The notes: generated by a model not told the origin, from the sequence alone. Counted from the stretch's first letter, positions 1 through 6,245 are shown. The stretch is DNA of 7,114 nucleotides from Lachnospiraceae bacterium (GCA_024691045.1 JAILOC010000177.1:1-7114); one strand, 5' to 3'. Program-made: numbers and translations.

Positions 1-8
1 TTTTGTGG

Positions 9-14
9 TAAAAT
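9..14 (+). promoter_or_regulatory. Possible extended -10 promoter element of the MoxR/Bat operon
   Basis: TAAAAT at 9-14 matches TATAAT at five of six positions and is preceded by TGG (6-8), which fits the extended -10 pattern TGn. It would place the transcription start near 20-22, about 43 bases upstream of the MoxR start codon. The -35 region would lie before the window, so only half of the promoter can be judged. This is inference from one short motif. Confidence 0.35.
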
Positions 15-21
15 ACTAATG

Positions 22-37
22 TTGGCCCGAAGGTCAA
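22..37 (+). other. Small hairpin at the predicted 5' end of the operon mRNA
   Basis: TTGGCC (22-27) pairs with GGTCAA (32-37), with one G-U wobble, around a CGAA tetraloop. If the -10 box at 9-14 is right, the hairpin sits at the extreme 5' end of the transcript, where such stems often protect mRNA. It could instead belong to the end of an upstream transcript, but the following bases (ATAATTATTTCT) are not a clean U tract. Confidence 0.3.
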
Positions 38-63
38 ATAATTATTTCTGAAAGGGAAAGAGA

Positions 64-1065
64 ATGGCTTACGATACTAACCAGTCCAAGGTAACACAGG
101 AAGAATTTGAATACAGCCGCGAGATGATCGGAAAGCTGGCACAATACTTCGAAAATGTTGTCGTCGGACAAAAAGAACTCGAGACATCACTTCTTACGGC
201 TATCCTTGCGGACGGTCACGTTCTGATCGAATCTGTTCCCGGACTTGCGAAGACCACTGCAGCCAAGGCTATTGCCGAAGCGGTTGACGGTAAGTTTTCC
301 AGGATCCAGTGCACTCCGGACCTTCTTCCCGGAGATATCATAGGAACCCAGGTATATAACAGACAGACTTCACAGTTTGATACGGTGCTTGGTCCCGTAT
401 TTGCCAACTTTGTTCTTCTCGATGAGGTCAACAGATCCTCTGCAAAGACTCAGTCCGCAATGCTCGAAGCCATGCAGGAGCATCAGGTCACTATCGGAAC
501 CCAGACCTATCATATGCCGGAGGATGTATTCATAGTCATCGCAACCCAGAACCCGATCGAGCAGGAGGGAACATATCCCCTTTCAGAAGCCCAGACGGAC
601 CGTTTTATGATCAAGGAAGTCATTTCCTATCCGATCGCAGCCGATGAGGTTGAGATCCTTAACAGGATAGAGAATCATGCATTCGAAAAGAGACCTGCCG
701 TAATGAACATAAGAGACATCGACAGGCTTCAGGATATAACCGACAAGGTTTATGCGGACGAAAGCATCAAGTGGTACATCTCCGCAATAGTTACCGCAAC
801 AAGAGGTCCCGCAAGACTTCTCGGTGAGAAAACTGCCGGATATGTGAAGATGGGAGCAAGCCCCAGAGCATCGATAGCATTTCTTAAGACCGCCAAGGCT
901 ACGGCTCTTCTTAACGGAAGAACCTATGTCGTGCCCGATGATGTCAAGAGGATGGCAAGGTCCGTACTCCGCCACCGCATAGCGCTTAACTATTCCGCTA
1001 TTGCCGACAAGGTAACCGTTGAAATGATAATTGACGGAATCACAGGAGCATTGAAGGCACCCTAA
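64..1065 (+). CDS. MoxR-family AAA+ ATPase
   Basis: This is a cytoplasmic MoxR-type AAA+ ATPase of 333 residues, the usual family length. These enzymes act as chaperone-like remodelers of partner proteins encoded beside them, commonly DUF58 and VWA proteins. Visible motifs are Walker A ESVPGLAKT (56-64), Walker B FVLLDEVNR (116-124), sensor 1 ATQNP (160-164), the conserved EAQTDRF stretch (175-181) with the candidate arginine finger R180, and sensor 2 GASPRAS (265-271). The C-terminal helical lid includes VPDDVKRMARSVLRHR (290-305). The ATG at 64 follows a purine-rich AAGGGA (52-57) at 6 bases. Its TAA overlaps the next ATG by one base (TAATG), so translation of the two is probably coupled. 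It is the first gene of the operon seen here. The family call is secure; the client protein is inferred from context. Confidence 0.95.
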   Translation: MAYDTNQSKVTQEEFEYSREMIGKLAQYFENVVVGQKELETSLLTAILADGHVLIESVPGLAKTTAAKAIAEAVDGKFSRIQCTPDLLPGDIIGTQVYNRQTSQFDTVLGPVFANFVLLDEVNRSSAKTQSAMLEAMQEHQVTIGTQTYHMPEDVFIVIATQNPIEQEGTYPLSEAQTDRFMIKEVISYPIAADEVEILNRIENHAFEKRPAVMNIRDIDRLQDITDKVYADESIKWYISAIVTATRGPARLLGEKTAGYVKMGASPRASIAFLKTAKATALLNGRTYVVPDDVKRMARSVLRHRIALNYSAIADKVTVEMIIDGITGALKAP

Positions 1066-1949
1066 TGGAAATTGATTACGATTATCTGATCGGTATAAGT
1101 AAGGATGCGGTCCTGTACACCTCCCGCAAGACTACGAACATTCTTGACGGCGGTTACAGCTCGCTTTATATGGGTAAGAGCCTTGAGTTCCATGATCTCA
1201 AGGATTATACACCCGGTGACGATATCACATCGATCGACTGGAAGTGTTCTTCCAGGACCGATTCTATTCTGGTCAGAAGATATATCGCAGAGAAAAAGCA
1301 CAGTGTACTGATCATCGGGGATACCGGTGCCAAGATGGATGCCGATACTCCAAAGGGTGATCACAAATCGGACATCGCGCTGATGACGACGGGAGTACTT
1401 GATTACCTCCTCGGCAGACAAGGCGCGGATGTCGGCTTTGCGTGCTCCGGTAAGAAGGGTCAGCTTTACACTCCCTTCGGATCGGGCGGAATAAACGTTG
1501 AAAAGCTGCTCCATACATACGGGGAAAATATCTTTGAAGAGCCCGCATCGGATATGAACTCCCTTATCATGGATACGCTCCGTGCATTTATAACGAGACG
1601 TATGATCATCTTTGTCATAACAGACCTTTCCGGACTTAAGACGGTTGAGAGCGAAACGCTTCTTCGTATGACGGATAAGAACGACGTCTACTTCATCTGC
1701 ATTGATGATGCCCCTGTTACAGGAAGAAGGGTTTACGACCGCGTCGGTGAGAATTATATCGACGGATTTCTGTCGGGGAGCCGGGCGCTTAAGAAAGCGG
1801 AAGAGCGCGAGAGAAAGAGCATCCTGGAACGCTTTAAGCTCGATGCACTCAGAAACCGTGTCGTATTTGAACGCATAAGCAGGCAGTCTGAAGTTGTTGA
1901 CAGTGTAATCAATATGTTTGAAAGAGGTCGCAGTGGAATTTACGGTTAA
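1065..1949 (+). CDS. DUF58 domain protein (MoxR partner, degenerate VWA-like fold)
   Basis: This 294-residue DUF58 protein is predicted to be cytoplasmic because no membrane span is seen. The family signature is clear: SLEFHDLKDYTPGDDITSIDW (39-59; key residues E41, F42, Y48, P50, GDD 51-53, IDW 57-59), followed by VRRYIAEK (70-77). Many DUF58 proteins carry a VWA-like DxSxS metal site in the next strand. Here that place reads GDTGAKMD (85-92), so D86 remains but both serines are gone and metal binding is doubtful. The second hydrophobic strand IIFVITDLSG (181-190) fits the rest of the VWA-like fold. The start ATG overlaps the MoxR stop by one base and has GAAGG (1053-1057) 7 bases upstream. 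The gene overlaps the following gene by about 17 bases. In this operon type MoxR is thought to act on DUF58 and VWA partners; the exact role is unknown. Confidence 0.9.
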   Translation: MEIDYDYLIGISKDAVLYTSRKTTNILDGGYSSLYMGKSLEFHDLKDYTPGDDITSIDWKCSSRTDSILVRRYIAEKKHSVLIIGDTGAKMDADTPKGDHKSDIALMTTGVLDYLLGRQGADVGFACSGKKGQLYTPFGSGGINVEKLLHTYGENIFEEPASDMNSLIMDTLRAFITRRMIIFVITDLSGLKTVESETLLRMTDKNDVYFICIDDAPVTGRRVYDRVGENYIDGFLSGSRALKKAEERERKSILERFKLDALRNRVVFERISRQSEVVDSVINMFERGRSGIYG

Positions 1950-2406
1950 AATGCAACCGGAGATGATGTTGAATATCATCTGGCTGATCCTCGGAGGTGT
2001 GATCCTGATCATCTCCGCGGGCTTCTTTGTGACGCTCTTCAGGTTCAGGCTCAAGAAAAGGGTTAAGAAATACAAGGCTCCGAAGCCTGCCAAGAAGCCT
2101 CCCATTGAATATACAAGGAACCGGACGCTGAGGCAGATTGATAAATGCAAATATGATCTTGCCCACGGAAGAGCCGATGTCAGGGAAAGCTACCAGAACA
2201 TGAGCACGATCATGAGAAGCTTTGTAACGGAGATCACGGGTAAGGATGTTACCACTCATACGCTTTCGGAGCTTCAGGCATCGGGTGATACGCGCCTTTC
2301 GGATCTTATAGCGAAATGGTATGCTCCCGAATTTGCAATGAAGACAAAAGCTGATTTCATGAACGATGCAGAACATGCCAAGAATGTGGTGAAGAGATGG
2401 AACTGA
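1933..2406 (+). CDS. Small single-span membrane protein of the MoxR/Bat operon (DUF4381-like by position)
   Basis: I do not recognise a named family with certainty. From the GTG at 1933 the protein has 157 residues. It has a short N-terminus, one transmembrane helix (about 12-36), a strongly basic juxtamembrane stretch (FRFRLKKRVKKYK, 36-48), a Pro/Lys linker (KAPKPAKKPP, 48-57), and a helical soluble domain (about 64-157) ending in KRW-N. The positive-inside rule puts the soluble domain in the cytoplasm. Size, topology and place between DUF58 and VWA genes resemble the DUF4381 proteins of other Bat-type operons, which also have a short helical cytosolic region, but this is analogy. GTG 1933 is preferred because GAGGT (1924-1928) lies just upstream. 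TTG 1918 and ATG 1951 are in frame as alternatives. It overlaps DUF58 by 17 bases and its TGA overlaps the next gene. Confidence 0.8.
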   Translation: MEFTVKMQPEMMLNIIWLILGGVILIISAGFFVTLFRFRLKKRVKKYKAPKPAKKPPIEYTRNRTLRQIDKCKYDLAHGRADVRESYQNMSTIMRSFVTEITGKDVTTHTLSELQASGDTRLSDLIAKWYAPEFAMKTKADFMNDAEHAKNVVKRWN

Positions 2407-3509
2407 TGTATCCTAATTTCATAAAGCTTGGGATACCGGTACTTGCGGTAGCGGTTCTTATTCTCCATATCATTCCCGCACCCGGCAAGAAGGATTATAC
2501 CGGCGGTATCAGGACCGGTGCGGCTTCACTCATCAGTTCGCTTCCCGTTTTCAGAAGAGTCCGCAGGTGCGGTAAGATTCTTTCTTTACTCTGCGAGCTG
2601 TTCATAATAGGTGCGATCGTTTCATCGCTTTTTCTGTTGGCAAGGCCCTACAAGACTGAGAAGATGAAGATCGGTGTCCAGAAGAGGGATATCATCCTGT
2701 GTCTGGACGTATCGTATTCACTCTATGAGCTTAACTATGAGCTGGCGGATTATCTCGAGGAAGTAGTAACGCAGCTTCAGGGAGACAGATTCGGCATAAC
2801 CATCTTCAATACATCGTCCGTTGTTTACTCGCCTCTTACCGACGATTATTCGTATGTCGTCACAAGGCTTGAAGAACTCGAGAATTATTTCACTCTGCAG
2901 AAGGAATACGAGGAGATGATCCCTCCCGGCGACTGGATCACCTTCGATACGGATGAAGAGTGGGATGCATATTACGATCTGGATAACAGGCTTGCTTATA
3001 TCGAAGCGGGCACTCTCGTCAATAACCATGAGAGGGGAAGCTCGCTCATAGGAGAGGGACTTGCCTCCGCTCTTTACAGTTTTCCCTCTATCGGTGATGA
3101 ATCCAGAACGAGGATCATAATCCTTGCAACGGACAATGCGGATGCTTCGAAGGTGCAGGAGATTCCTGACCTTGCGGGTGCCGGTGCTCTGTGTGAGAAG
3201 AATGACGTAACGGTATTTGCAATCTTCCCTTCGGAGGATGCGTATTTTTCGGATTATACGGTTTCCGATTATGAAGGCTTCAAAGCGGACCTGAGAGCCT
3301 GCGTCGAAAATACGGGCGGAGAGCTCTATGTGCAGAGTAAGGCTGAAACGGTCTCATCGATAGTAGAAGAGATAAGATCCCATGAAGCGATGGCGGTCGA
3401 TGACATCATAACCGAGATCCGTACGGACACCCCGCTTCCGTATATAATATCGCTTCTTGTGTGTCTTGCGGGTTCGGCGTTTGTTCTATTGTTTTTGAAG
3501 GGTAAATAA
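2397..3509 (+). CDS. Membrane-anchored VWA domain protein, first of a tandem pair (BatA-like)
   Basis: This 370-residue protein has two N-terminal membrane spans (about 13-27 and 62-83), a VWA domain (about 98-330) and a C-terminal span (347-367) ending in KGK. The metal-ion-dependent adhesion site (MIDAS) is intact in its first motif, LDVSYS (103-108; D104, S106, S108). The later conserved strand IIILATDNAD (240-249) provides D246. The middle Thr motif appears as RGSSLIGEG (213-221), with Ser in place of Thr. Basic residues between spans 1 and 2 (RRVRRCGK, 53-60) predict an extracytoplasmic VWA domain. An acidic, aromatic segment (about 164-205) is inserted before the RGSS motif. ATG 2397 is used; ATG 2406, which overlaps the previous TGA as TGATG, is an equally reasonable start three residues later. 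BatA/BatB proteins are reported in aerotolerance and membrane stress, but the ligand here is unknown. Confidence 0.88.
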   Translation: MELMYPNFIKLGIPVLAVAVLILHIIPAPGKKDYTGGIRTGAASLISSLPVFRRVRRCGKILSLLCELFIIGAIVSSLFLLARPYKTEKMKIGVQKRDIILCLDVSYSLYELNYELADYLEEVVTQLQGDRFGITIFNTSSVVYSPLTDDYSYVVTRLEELENYFTLQKEYEEMIPPGDWITFDTDEEWDAYYDLDNRLAYIEAGTLVNNHERGSSLIGEGLASALYSFPSIGDESRTRIIILATDNADASKVQEIPDLAGAGALCEKNDVTVFAIFPSEDAYFSDYTVSDYEGFKADLRACVENTGGELYVQSKAETVSSIVEEIRSHEAMAVDDIITEIRTDTPLPYIISLLVCLAGSAFVLLFLKGK

Positions 3510-4516
3510 TGTTTAGGAACTTAAATCCGGTATTTCCGGTGCCTGCTCTTGTCGCGGCATTTTCCGCAGCACTTCTGATCCTGCTGTTTGCCTGGATAAG
3601 AAGCAGAGAAAGCAGAATAAAGAGTACCTTCGCGCTTATCAGAAGAGCAGCAATACTTGCTCTTTCATTTATCATTGCACTCAGGCCGATGAAGGAAGAG
3701 CACGGTACGGATATAAGGCTCAGCAACACCGATGTGCTTTTTGTGCTTGATACAACCTTAAGCATGTGGGCTGACGACGGGCCGAAGTCCACCAGGATGA
3801 AGGCTGCACAGGAGGACATCGATGAGATCATGGAGGGACTTCCGGGTGCTAATTTTGCGCTGATCACATTCCAGAATAATTCTACGGTTGTCGCTCCGTT
3901 CACTCAGGATGTTGAGACGATACACAGGTATGTCAAGACTCTTAAGACTCCGAACAAGGGATATGTGACCGGAAGCCGCATGGATGTTCCGTACTATGAT
4001 ATCGAGAATATGCTGCTCGCATCGGACAGGAAGGAAAACAGGCAGATAATCGTCTTCTTTTTATCCGACGGTGAAGATACAGGTCTTGATGATACGCCGT
4101 ACAGTTATGAGGCACTCGCTACATTCGTGGACGGCGGTGCGGTCATCGGATACGGCACGGAAAAGGGAGGTTCGATGCTGGATAACTACGGTCTGATGGT
4201 ATATTCCTCGGACTGGAATATAGGTGTATCGCATATTGATGAAGACAACCTGGAGAATATCGCGGACGAACTGGGCGTCGAATACATCCACCGCGAGAAA
4301 TCAACGCTCTTTACTCATCTGTTGAAAGAGATCATGGAAGAGAGCGGAACTGTTACGGAAAAAAACAGCGAATATACATATCTCGGAGACACATATTATA
4401 AATACATGCCTTATCTGGCCGGGCTCCTTGCACTGGAGCTGTTTGCCCTGATAAGGAGTAATGCTTGGTCGAGAAAGAGACATGGCAGGAAGATCACGAA
4501 AGAAAAAGAAGAATAG
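3509..4516 (+). CDS. Membrane-anchored VWA domain protein, second of the pair (BatB/BatA-like)
   Basis: This 335-residue protein has the same architecture as the gene before it. It has two N-terminal spans (about 12-29 and 43-59), a VWA domain (about 74-275), a C-terminal span (298-316) and a very basic tail (SRKRHGRKITKEKEE). The MIDAS reads LDTTLSMW (80-87; D81, T83, S85), a DxTxS variant of DxSxS. The Thr motif is in GYVTGSRMD (151-159) and the last motif is FFLSDGEDTG (183-192) with D187. The basic loop between the first two spans and the basic C-terminal tail put the VWA domain outside the membrane. Its ATG overlaps the preceding TAA by one base, with GAAGGG (3497-3502) 6 bases upstream. 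The two VWA proteins probably form a hetero-oligomer, as proposed for BatA-BatB; that is inference. Confidence 0.88.
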   Translation: MFRNLNPVFPVPALVAAFSAALLILLFAWIRSRESRIKSTFALIRRAAILALSFIIALRPMKEEHGTDIRLSNTDVLFVLDTTLSMWADDGPKSTRMKAAQEDIDEIMEGLPGANFALITFQNNSTVVAPFTQDVETIHRYVKTLKTPNKGYVTGSRMDVPYYDIENMLLASDRKENRQIIVFFLSDGEDTGLDDTPYSYEALATFVDGGAVIGYGTEKGGSMLDNYGLMVYSSDWNIGVSHIDEDNLENIADELGVEYIHREKSTLFTHLLKEIMEESGTVTEKNSEYTYLGDTYYKYMPYLAGLLALELFALIRSNAWSRKRHGRKITKEKEE

Positions 4517-5327
4517 GACAAGGGAGAAACATTACGTTTCACTCTTTACGTGGCTTGCGATCCTTCTGGCGGGGATTGCAACGGTTTTGTGCGCGCTTTT
4601 CTTCATCCTCGGATGGTGCCTGAACGCATATTATGTGTCGGAGGCCAAAAAGGGTATCTATCACCCTGAGATGGAGAGGTTCTTTACGAGGATCCCCTTT
4701 CCCGATGAGTATGTGATCTGGTACAACATCGGAAATTACTATTTTGACAAGGGTGATTACGGTGATGCCGAGGAAGCGTATCTCATGGCGATAAGCTGCG
4801 GCATTCCTTACGGGAAGGAGTGTCCTGTCAAGGTAAACCTCGCACTTTCAATGATGTCACAGATCGATGAAGATGACTGGGATGAATTCCTGGACTGCAC
4901 GGGACGCGAGGAGCAGAGCGCCGGTGTAAGGAGAGCCGAGAAGGTTTTAAAGGATGCCAGGGATGTCCTTATCGAGGACGGTTGTGCGCACAAGGATGAT
5001 GAGGACGGTCACGATAAGCAGGCGCAGCTTCTCAAGGACGAGATAGACGAACTGCTTGAAAACAGTGCCCTCGATGATGAAGAAGAGGATGAGGGAGACG
5101 AGGAACAGGAAGACGGCGATGAAGATCAGGAGCCGGATGAAGTAGAAGAAGATGATGATGAAGGCGGCGATGATTCCCTCGATGAAGAAGAGGTAATGGA
5201 GCATATCCAGGAAATGCTTGAAGAAAACCTGGATGAGAGAACCGATGATCAGCAGCTCTATGAGGATCTGTACGGCATCGGGATCGATGAAAGCTCCCTC
5301 GAAGGTGAGCACGGAGAAGTGTGGTAA
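4461..5327 (+). CDS. Membrane protein with TPR-like unit and acidic C-terminal region (BatC/BatE-like position)
   Basis: The protein has 288 residues from ATG 4461, or 281 from ATG 4482. The upstream AAGGAG (4453-4458) is only 2 bases from 4461, closer than usual, while 4482 has only a weak GAAAGAG, so the start is uncertain. Numbering from 4482: a basic N-terminus (RSRKKKKNRTREK, 4-16), one membrane span (about 21-46), a TPR-like unit (about 78-107, WYNIGNYYFDKGDYGDAEEAY), a helical stretch to about 195, a run made almost wholly of Asp/Glu (198-240), and a still acidic tail. Positive-inside charge places everything after the span outside the cell. Bat operons commonly end with TPR proteins (BatC, BatE), and this occupies that place. 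It overlaps the second VWA gene by 56 (or 35) bases. The acidic run may bind divalent cations or basic partners; nothing in the sequence settles this. Confidence 0.82.
   Translation: MLGRERDMAGRSRKKKKNRTREKHYVSLFTWLAILLAGIATVLCALFFILGWCLNAYYVSEAKKGIYHPEMERFFTRIPFPDEYVIWYNIGNYYFDKGDYGDAEEAYLMAISCGIPYGKECPVKVNLALSMMSQIDEDDWDEFLDCTGREEQSAGVRRAEKVLKDARDVLIEDGCAHKDDEDGHDKQAQLLKDEIDELLENSALDDEEEDEGDEEQEDGDEDQEPDEVEEDDDEGGDDSLDEEEVMEHIQEMLEENLDERTDDQQLYEDLYGIGIDESSLEGEHGEVW
5062..5195 (+). repeat. GAN-rich low-complexity tract encoding Asp/Glu runs
   Basis: This coding stretch is built mostly of GAT, GAA, GAG and GAC codons, with short runs such as GATGATGATGAA. It encodes the acidic segment of the TPR-like membrane protein. 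Such tracts can change length by replication slippage in steps of three bases without breaking the frame. It also produces long but meaningless open frames on the opposite strand. Confidence 0.7.
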
Positions 5328-5329
5328 AT

Positions 5330-5375
5330 AAAAAAGTGGCGCAGCCCCCGCACATATCCAATGCAGGTCTACGCC
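5330..5375 (-). terminator. Candidate Rho-independent terminator of the minus-strand XRE/MazF operon
   Basis: Read on the minus strand, GGCGTAG (5375-5369) pairs with CTGCGCC (5344-5338). Inside that stem, CCTGCA (5367-5362) pairs with TGCGGG (5352-5347) around a 9-base loop. A small internal loop (A opposite GG) separates the two helices. Two bases after the stem comes a run of six T (5335-5330). Each helix contains one U-G wobble on the minus strand that becomes a C-A mismatch on the plus strand, so the fold favours minus-strand RNA. It lies about 75 bases after the MazF-like stop and 2 bases beyond the plus-strand operon's stop codon. Confidence 0.6.
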
Positions 5376-5391
5376 TTGTAAGACAATAATA

Positions 5392-5447
5392 GGATAATCA
5401 CGTGATTGTGTCAATGATCTACTATTTTAGAATTATCCGATAATCAC
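5392..5447. repeat. Palindrome and short repeats in the convergent intergenic region
   Basis: AATCACGTGATT (5396-5407) is a perfect 12-bp palindrome. GGATAAT (5392-5398) is mirrored by ATTATCC (5432-5438) as a 7-bp inverted repeat. GATAATCAC occurs twice in direct orientation (5393-5401 and 5439-5447). The cluster lies in the 123-base gap between the two convergent operons. No U tract follows on the plus strand, so it does not look like a standard terminator. It could be a protein-binding site or a weak RNA stem in the 3' ends of either transcript. Confidence 0.5.
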
Positions 5448-5450
5448 CCA

Positions 5451-5747
5451 TTATACGTAATCCAGAATGGCATAAACCTTATCTAGTATCCTGATAAGCT
5501 TTGCTGTGGAGATGCTTCCTTTTTTGAATACTCCACGTTTTTTCCAGTTTAACTGTCTAAGGCTGTCACATATAACATATCCCTTGAGCATTGGAGTATC
5601 GATGGCTTCGATGAGCAGATTGCTCGGCTTTTTCTTTACAACAGGGCAGACTATCATCATACCCGATTCATTGTAAGTGTTTTTGCTAATCACCAGCAGA
5701 GGCATGGCTATTCCGTCAGTTGTCAGCAGATCTCCCTGCTTTACCAT
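5451..5747 (-). CDS. MazF/PemK-family toxin-like protein, atypical active site
   Basis: This 98-residue protein, slightly short for MazF (about 110), has the family layout. GDL (5-7) starts the first strand. PLLVISKNTYNESGMMIVCPV (16-36; note Y25-N26 and G29-M30) matches the E. coli MazF core with YNNKTGM. CDSLRQLNWKKRGVFKKG (60-77) matches ADQVKSIAWRARGATKKG. A helix closes the protein (80-93). MazF proteins are mRNA-cleaving endoribonucleases. However, the usual GSEQ-x-RP loop is shortened to DGIAMP, so the catalytic Arg position is Met15, and the usual Thr after strand 3 is Val/Lys (VVKKK, 36-40). RNase activity is therefore doubtful, or a different chemistry is used. The start has an excellent AGGAGGT 6 bases upstream and overlaps the antitoxin stop by 7 bases (ATGGTAA). 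Family assignment is good; function is open. Confidence 0.82.
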   Translation of the reverse strand: MVKQGDLLTTDGIAMPLLVISKNTYNESGMMIVCPVVKKKPSNLLIEAIDTPMLKGYVICDSLRQLNWKKRGVFKKGSISTAKLIRILDKVYAILDYV

Positions 5748-6193
5748 ACTTCACCTCCTACCGGCAAGCCCCAGTCAAATTCGGGATATGCTTTCAGCTT
5801 TTTCCCACTTTCAGCGATGTATTCTTCTAAAGATTTATGCTTAAATGAAAACCCTTTTTTAAGCAGCTCATTTACTTGTTCATCCGTCAGATAATCCAGC
5901 ACGCTCATATCTAAAGCCACTGCACGGGAGGTATATGCCGAGAGCCTTGCTCCGATATCACCGGGATCATCGAGATCAACAAACAGATCGCCTATGGCAA
6001 TTCCAAAATATCTGCTTATAGCTTCTAATGATTCAAGCTTCGGAGAACTATTTCCGTTCAGCCAATCACAAAATGTTGTGTACTTTATATTCAGATCATT
6101 GCAGACTTCCTGCCTGGTTCGTTTTGTTTCATTAAGCAGCCTGTTAATATTTCTGGCCACTATGGATCGGATATCTATTTCAGGTGTGTCCAT
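5741..6193 (-). CDS. XRE-type helix-turn-helix antitoxin with MazE-like C-terminal tail
   Basis: This 150-residue protein has an XRE/Cro-type DNA-binding domain at residues about 8-72. It is seen in RNINRLLNETKRTRQEVCND (14-33), the recognition helix region IKYTTFCDWLNG (36-47) and LESLEAISRYFGIAIGDLF (53-71). A linker with a helical segment follows (96-113). The end, SLEEYIAES (121-129) and FDWGLPVGGEVW (139-150), closely resembles the toxin-binding tail of MazE antitoxins; E. coli MazE, as I recall it, ends in DWGEPKDKEVW. MazE proteins normally carry an AbrB-like DNA-binding fold, so this is a swapped DNA-binding domain on a MazE tail. ATG 6193 has AAGGAG (6205-6200 on the minus strand) 6 bases upstream. 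It is first in a two-gene operon with the MazF-like gene and probably represses its own promoter through the paired palindromes upstream. Confidence 0.88.
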   Translation of the reverse strand: MDTPEIDIRSIVARNINRLLNETKRTRQEVCNDLNIKYTTFCDWLNGNSSPKLESLEAISRYFGIAIGDLFVDLDDPGDIGARLSAYTSRAVALDMSVLDYLTDEQVNELLKKGFSFKHKSLEEYIAESGKKLKAYPEFDWGLPVGGEVW

Positions 6194-6223
6194 AATTTTC
6201 TCCTTATATAGATAAACAACAGC

Positions 6224-6238
6224 TACGATATTATCGTA
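6224..6238. promoter_or_regulatory. Operator 1, perfect palindrome upstream of the XRE gene
   Basis: TACGATATTATCGTA is a perfect 7-1-7 inverted repeat lying 31 bases upstream of the XRE start codon. XRE antitoxins bind such dyads as dimers to repress their own operon. Its centre is 22 bp from operator 2, about two helical turns, which would allow cooperative binding on the same DNA face. Binding by the adjacent XRE protein is inference from position and symmetry. Confidence 0.75.
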
Positions 6239-6245
6239 TTATATT

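Noticed and set aside
583..975. Minus-strand frame of 130 codons opposite MoxR
   Set aside because: The product is Cys/Gly-rich without a family pattern, and the MoxR motifs on the other strand explain the sequence.
1062..2150. Long minus-strand open frame of 362 codons antisense to DUF58 and the small membrane protein gene
   Set aside because: It lies wholly opposite well-supported genes, has no recognisable domain, and its composition is what the reverse of those codons gives.
4947..5414. Minus-strand frames with Ile/Phe-rich or His/Leu-rich products opposite the acidic tract
   Set aside because: GAT/GAA codons read in reverse give ATC/TTC, so the apparent hydrophobic membrane protein is a low-complexity shadow.
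5994..6215. Plus-strand frame of 73 codons opposite the XRE gene
   Set aside because: It has no ribosome binding site or domain and is antisense to a clear helix-turn-helix gene.
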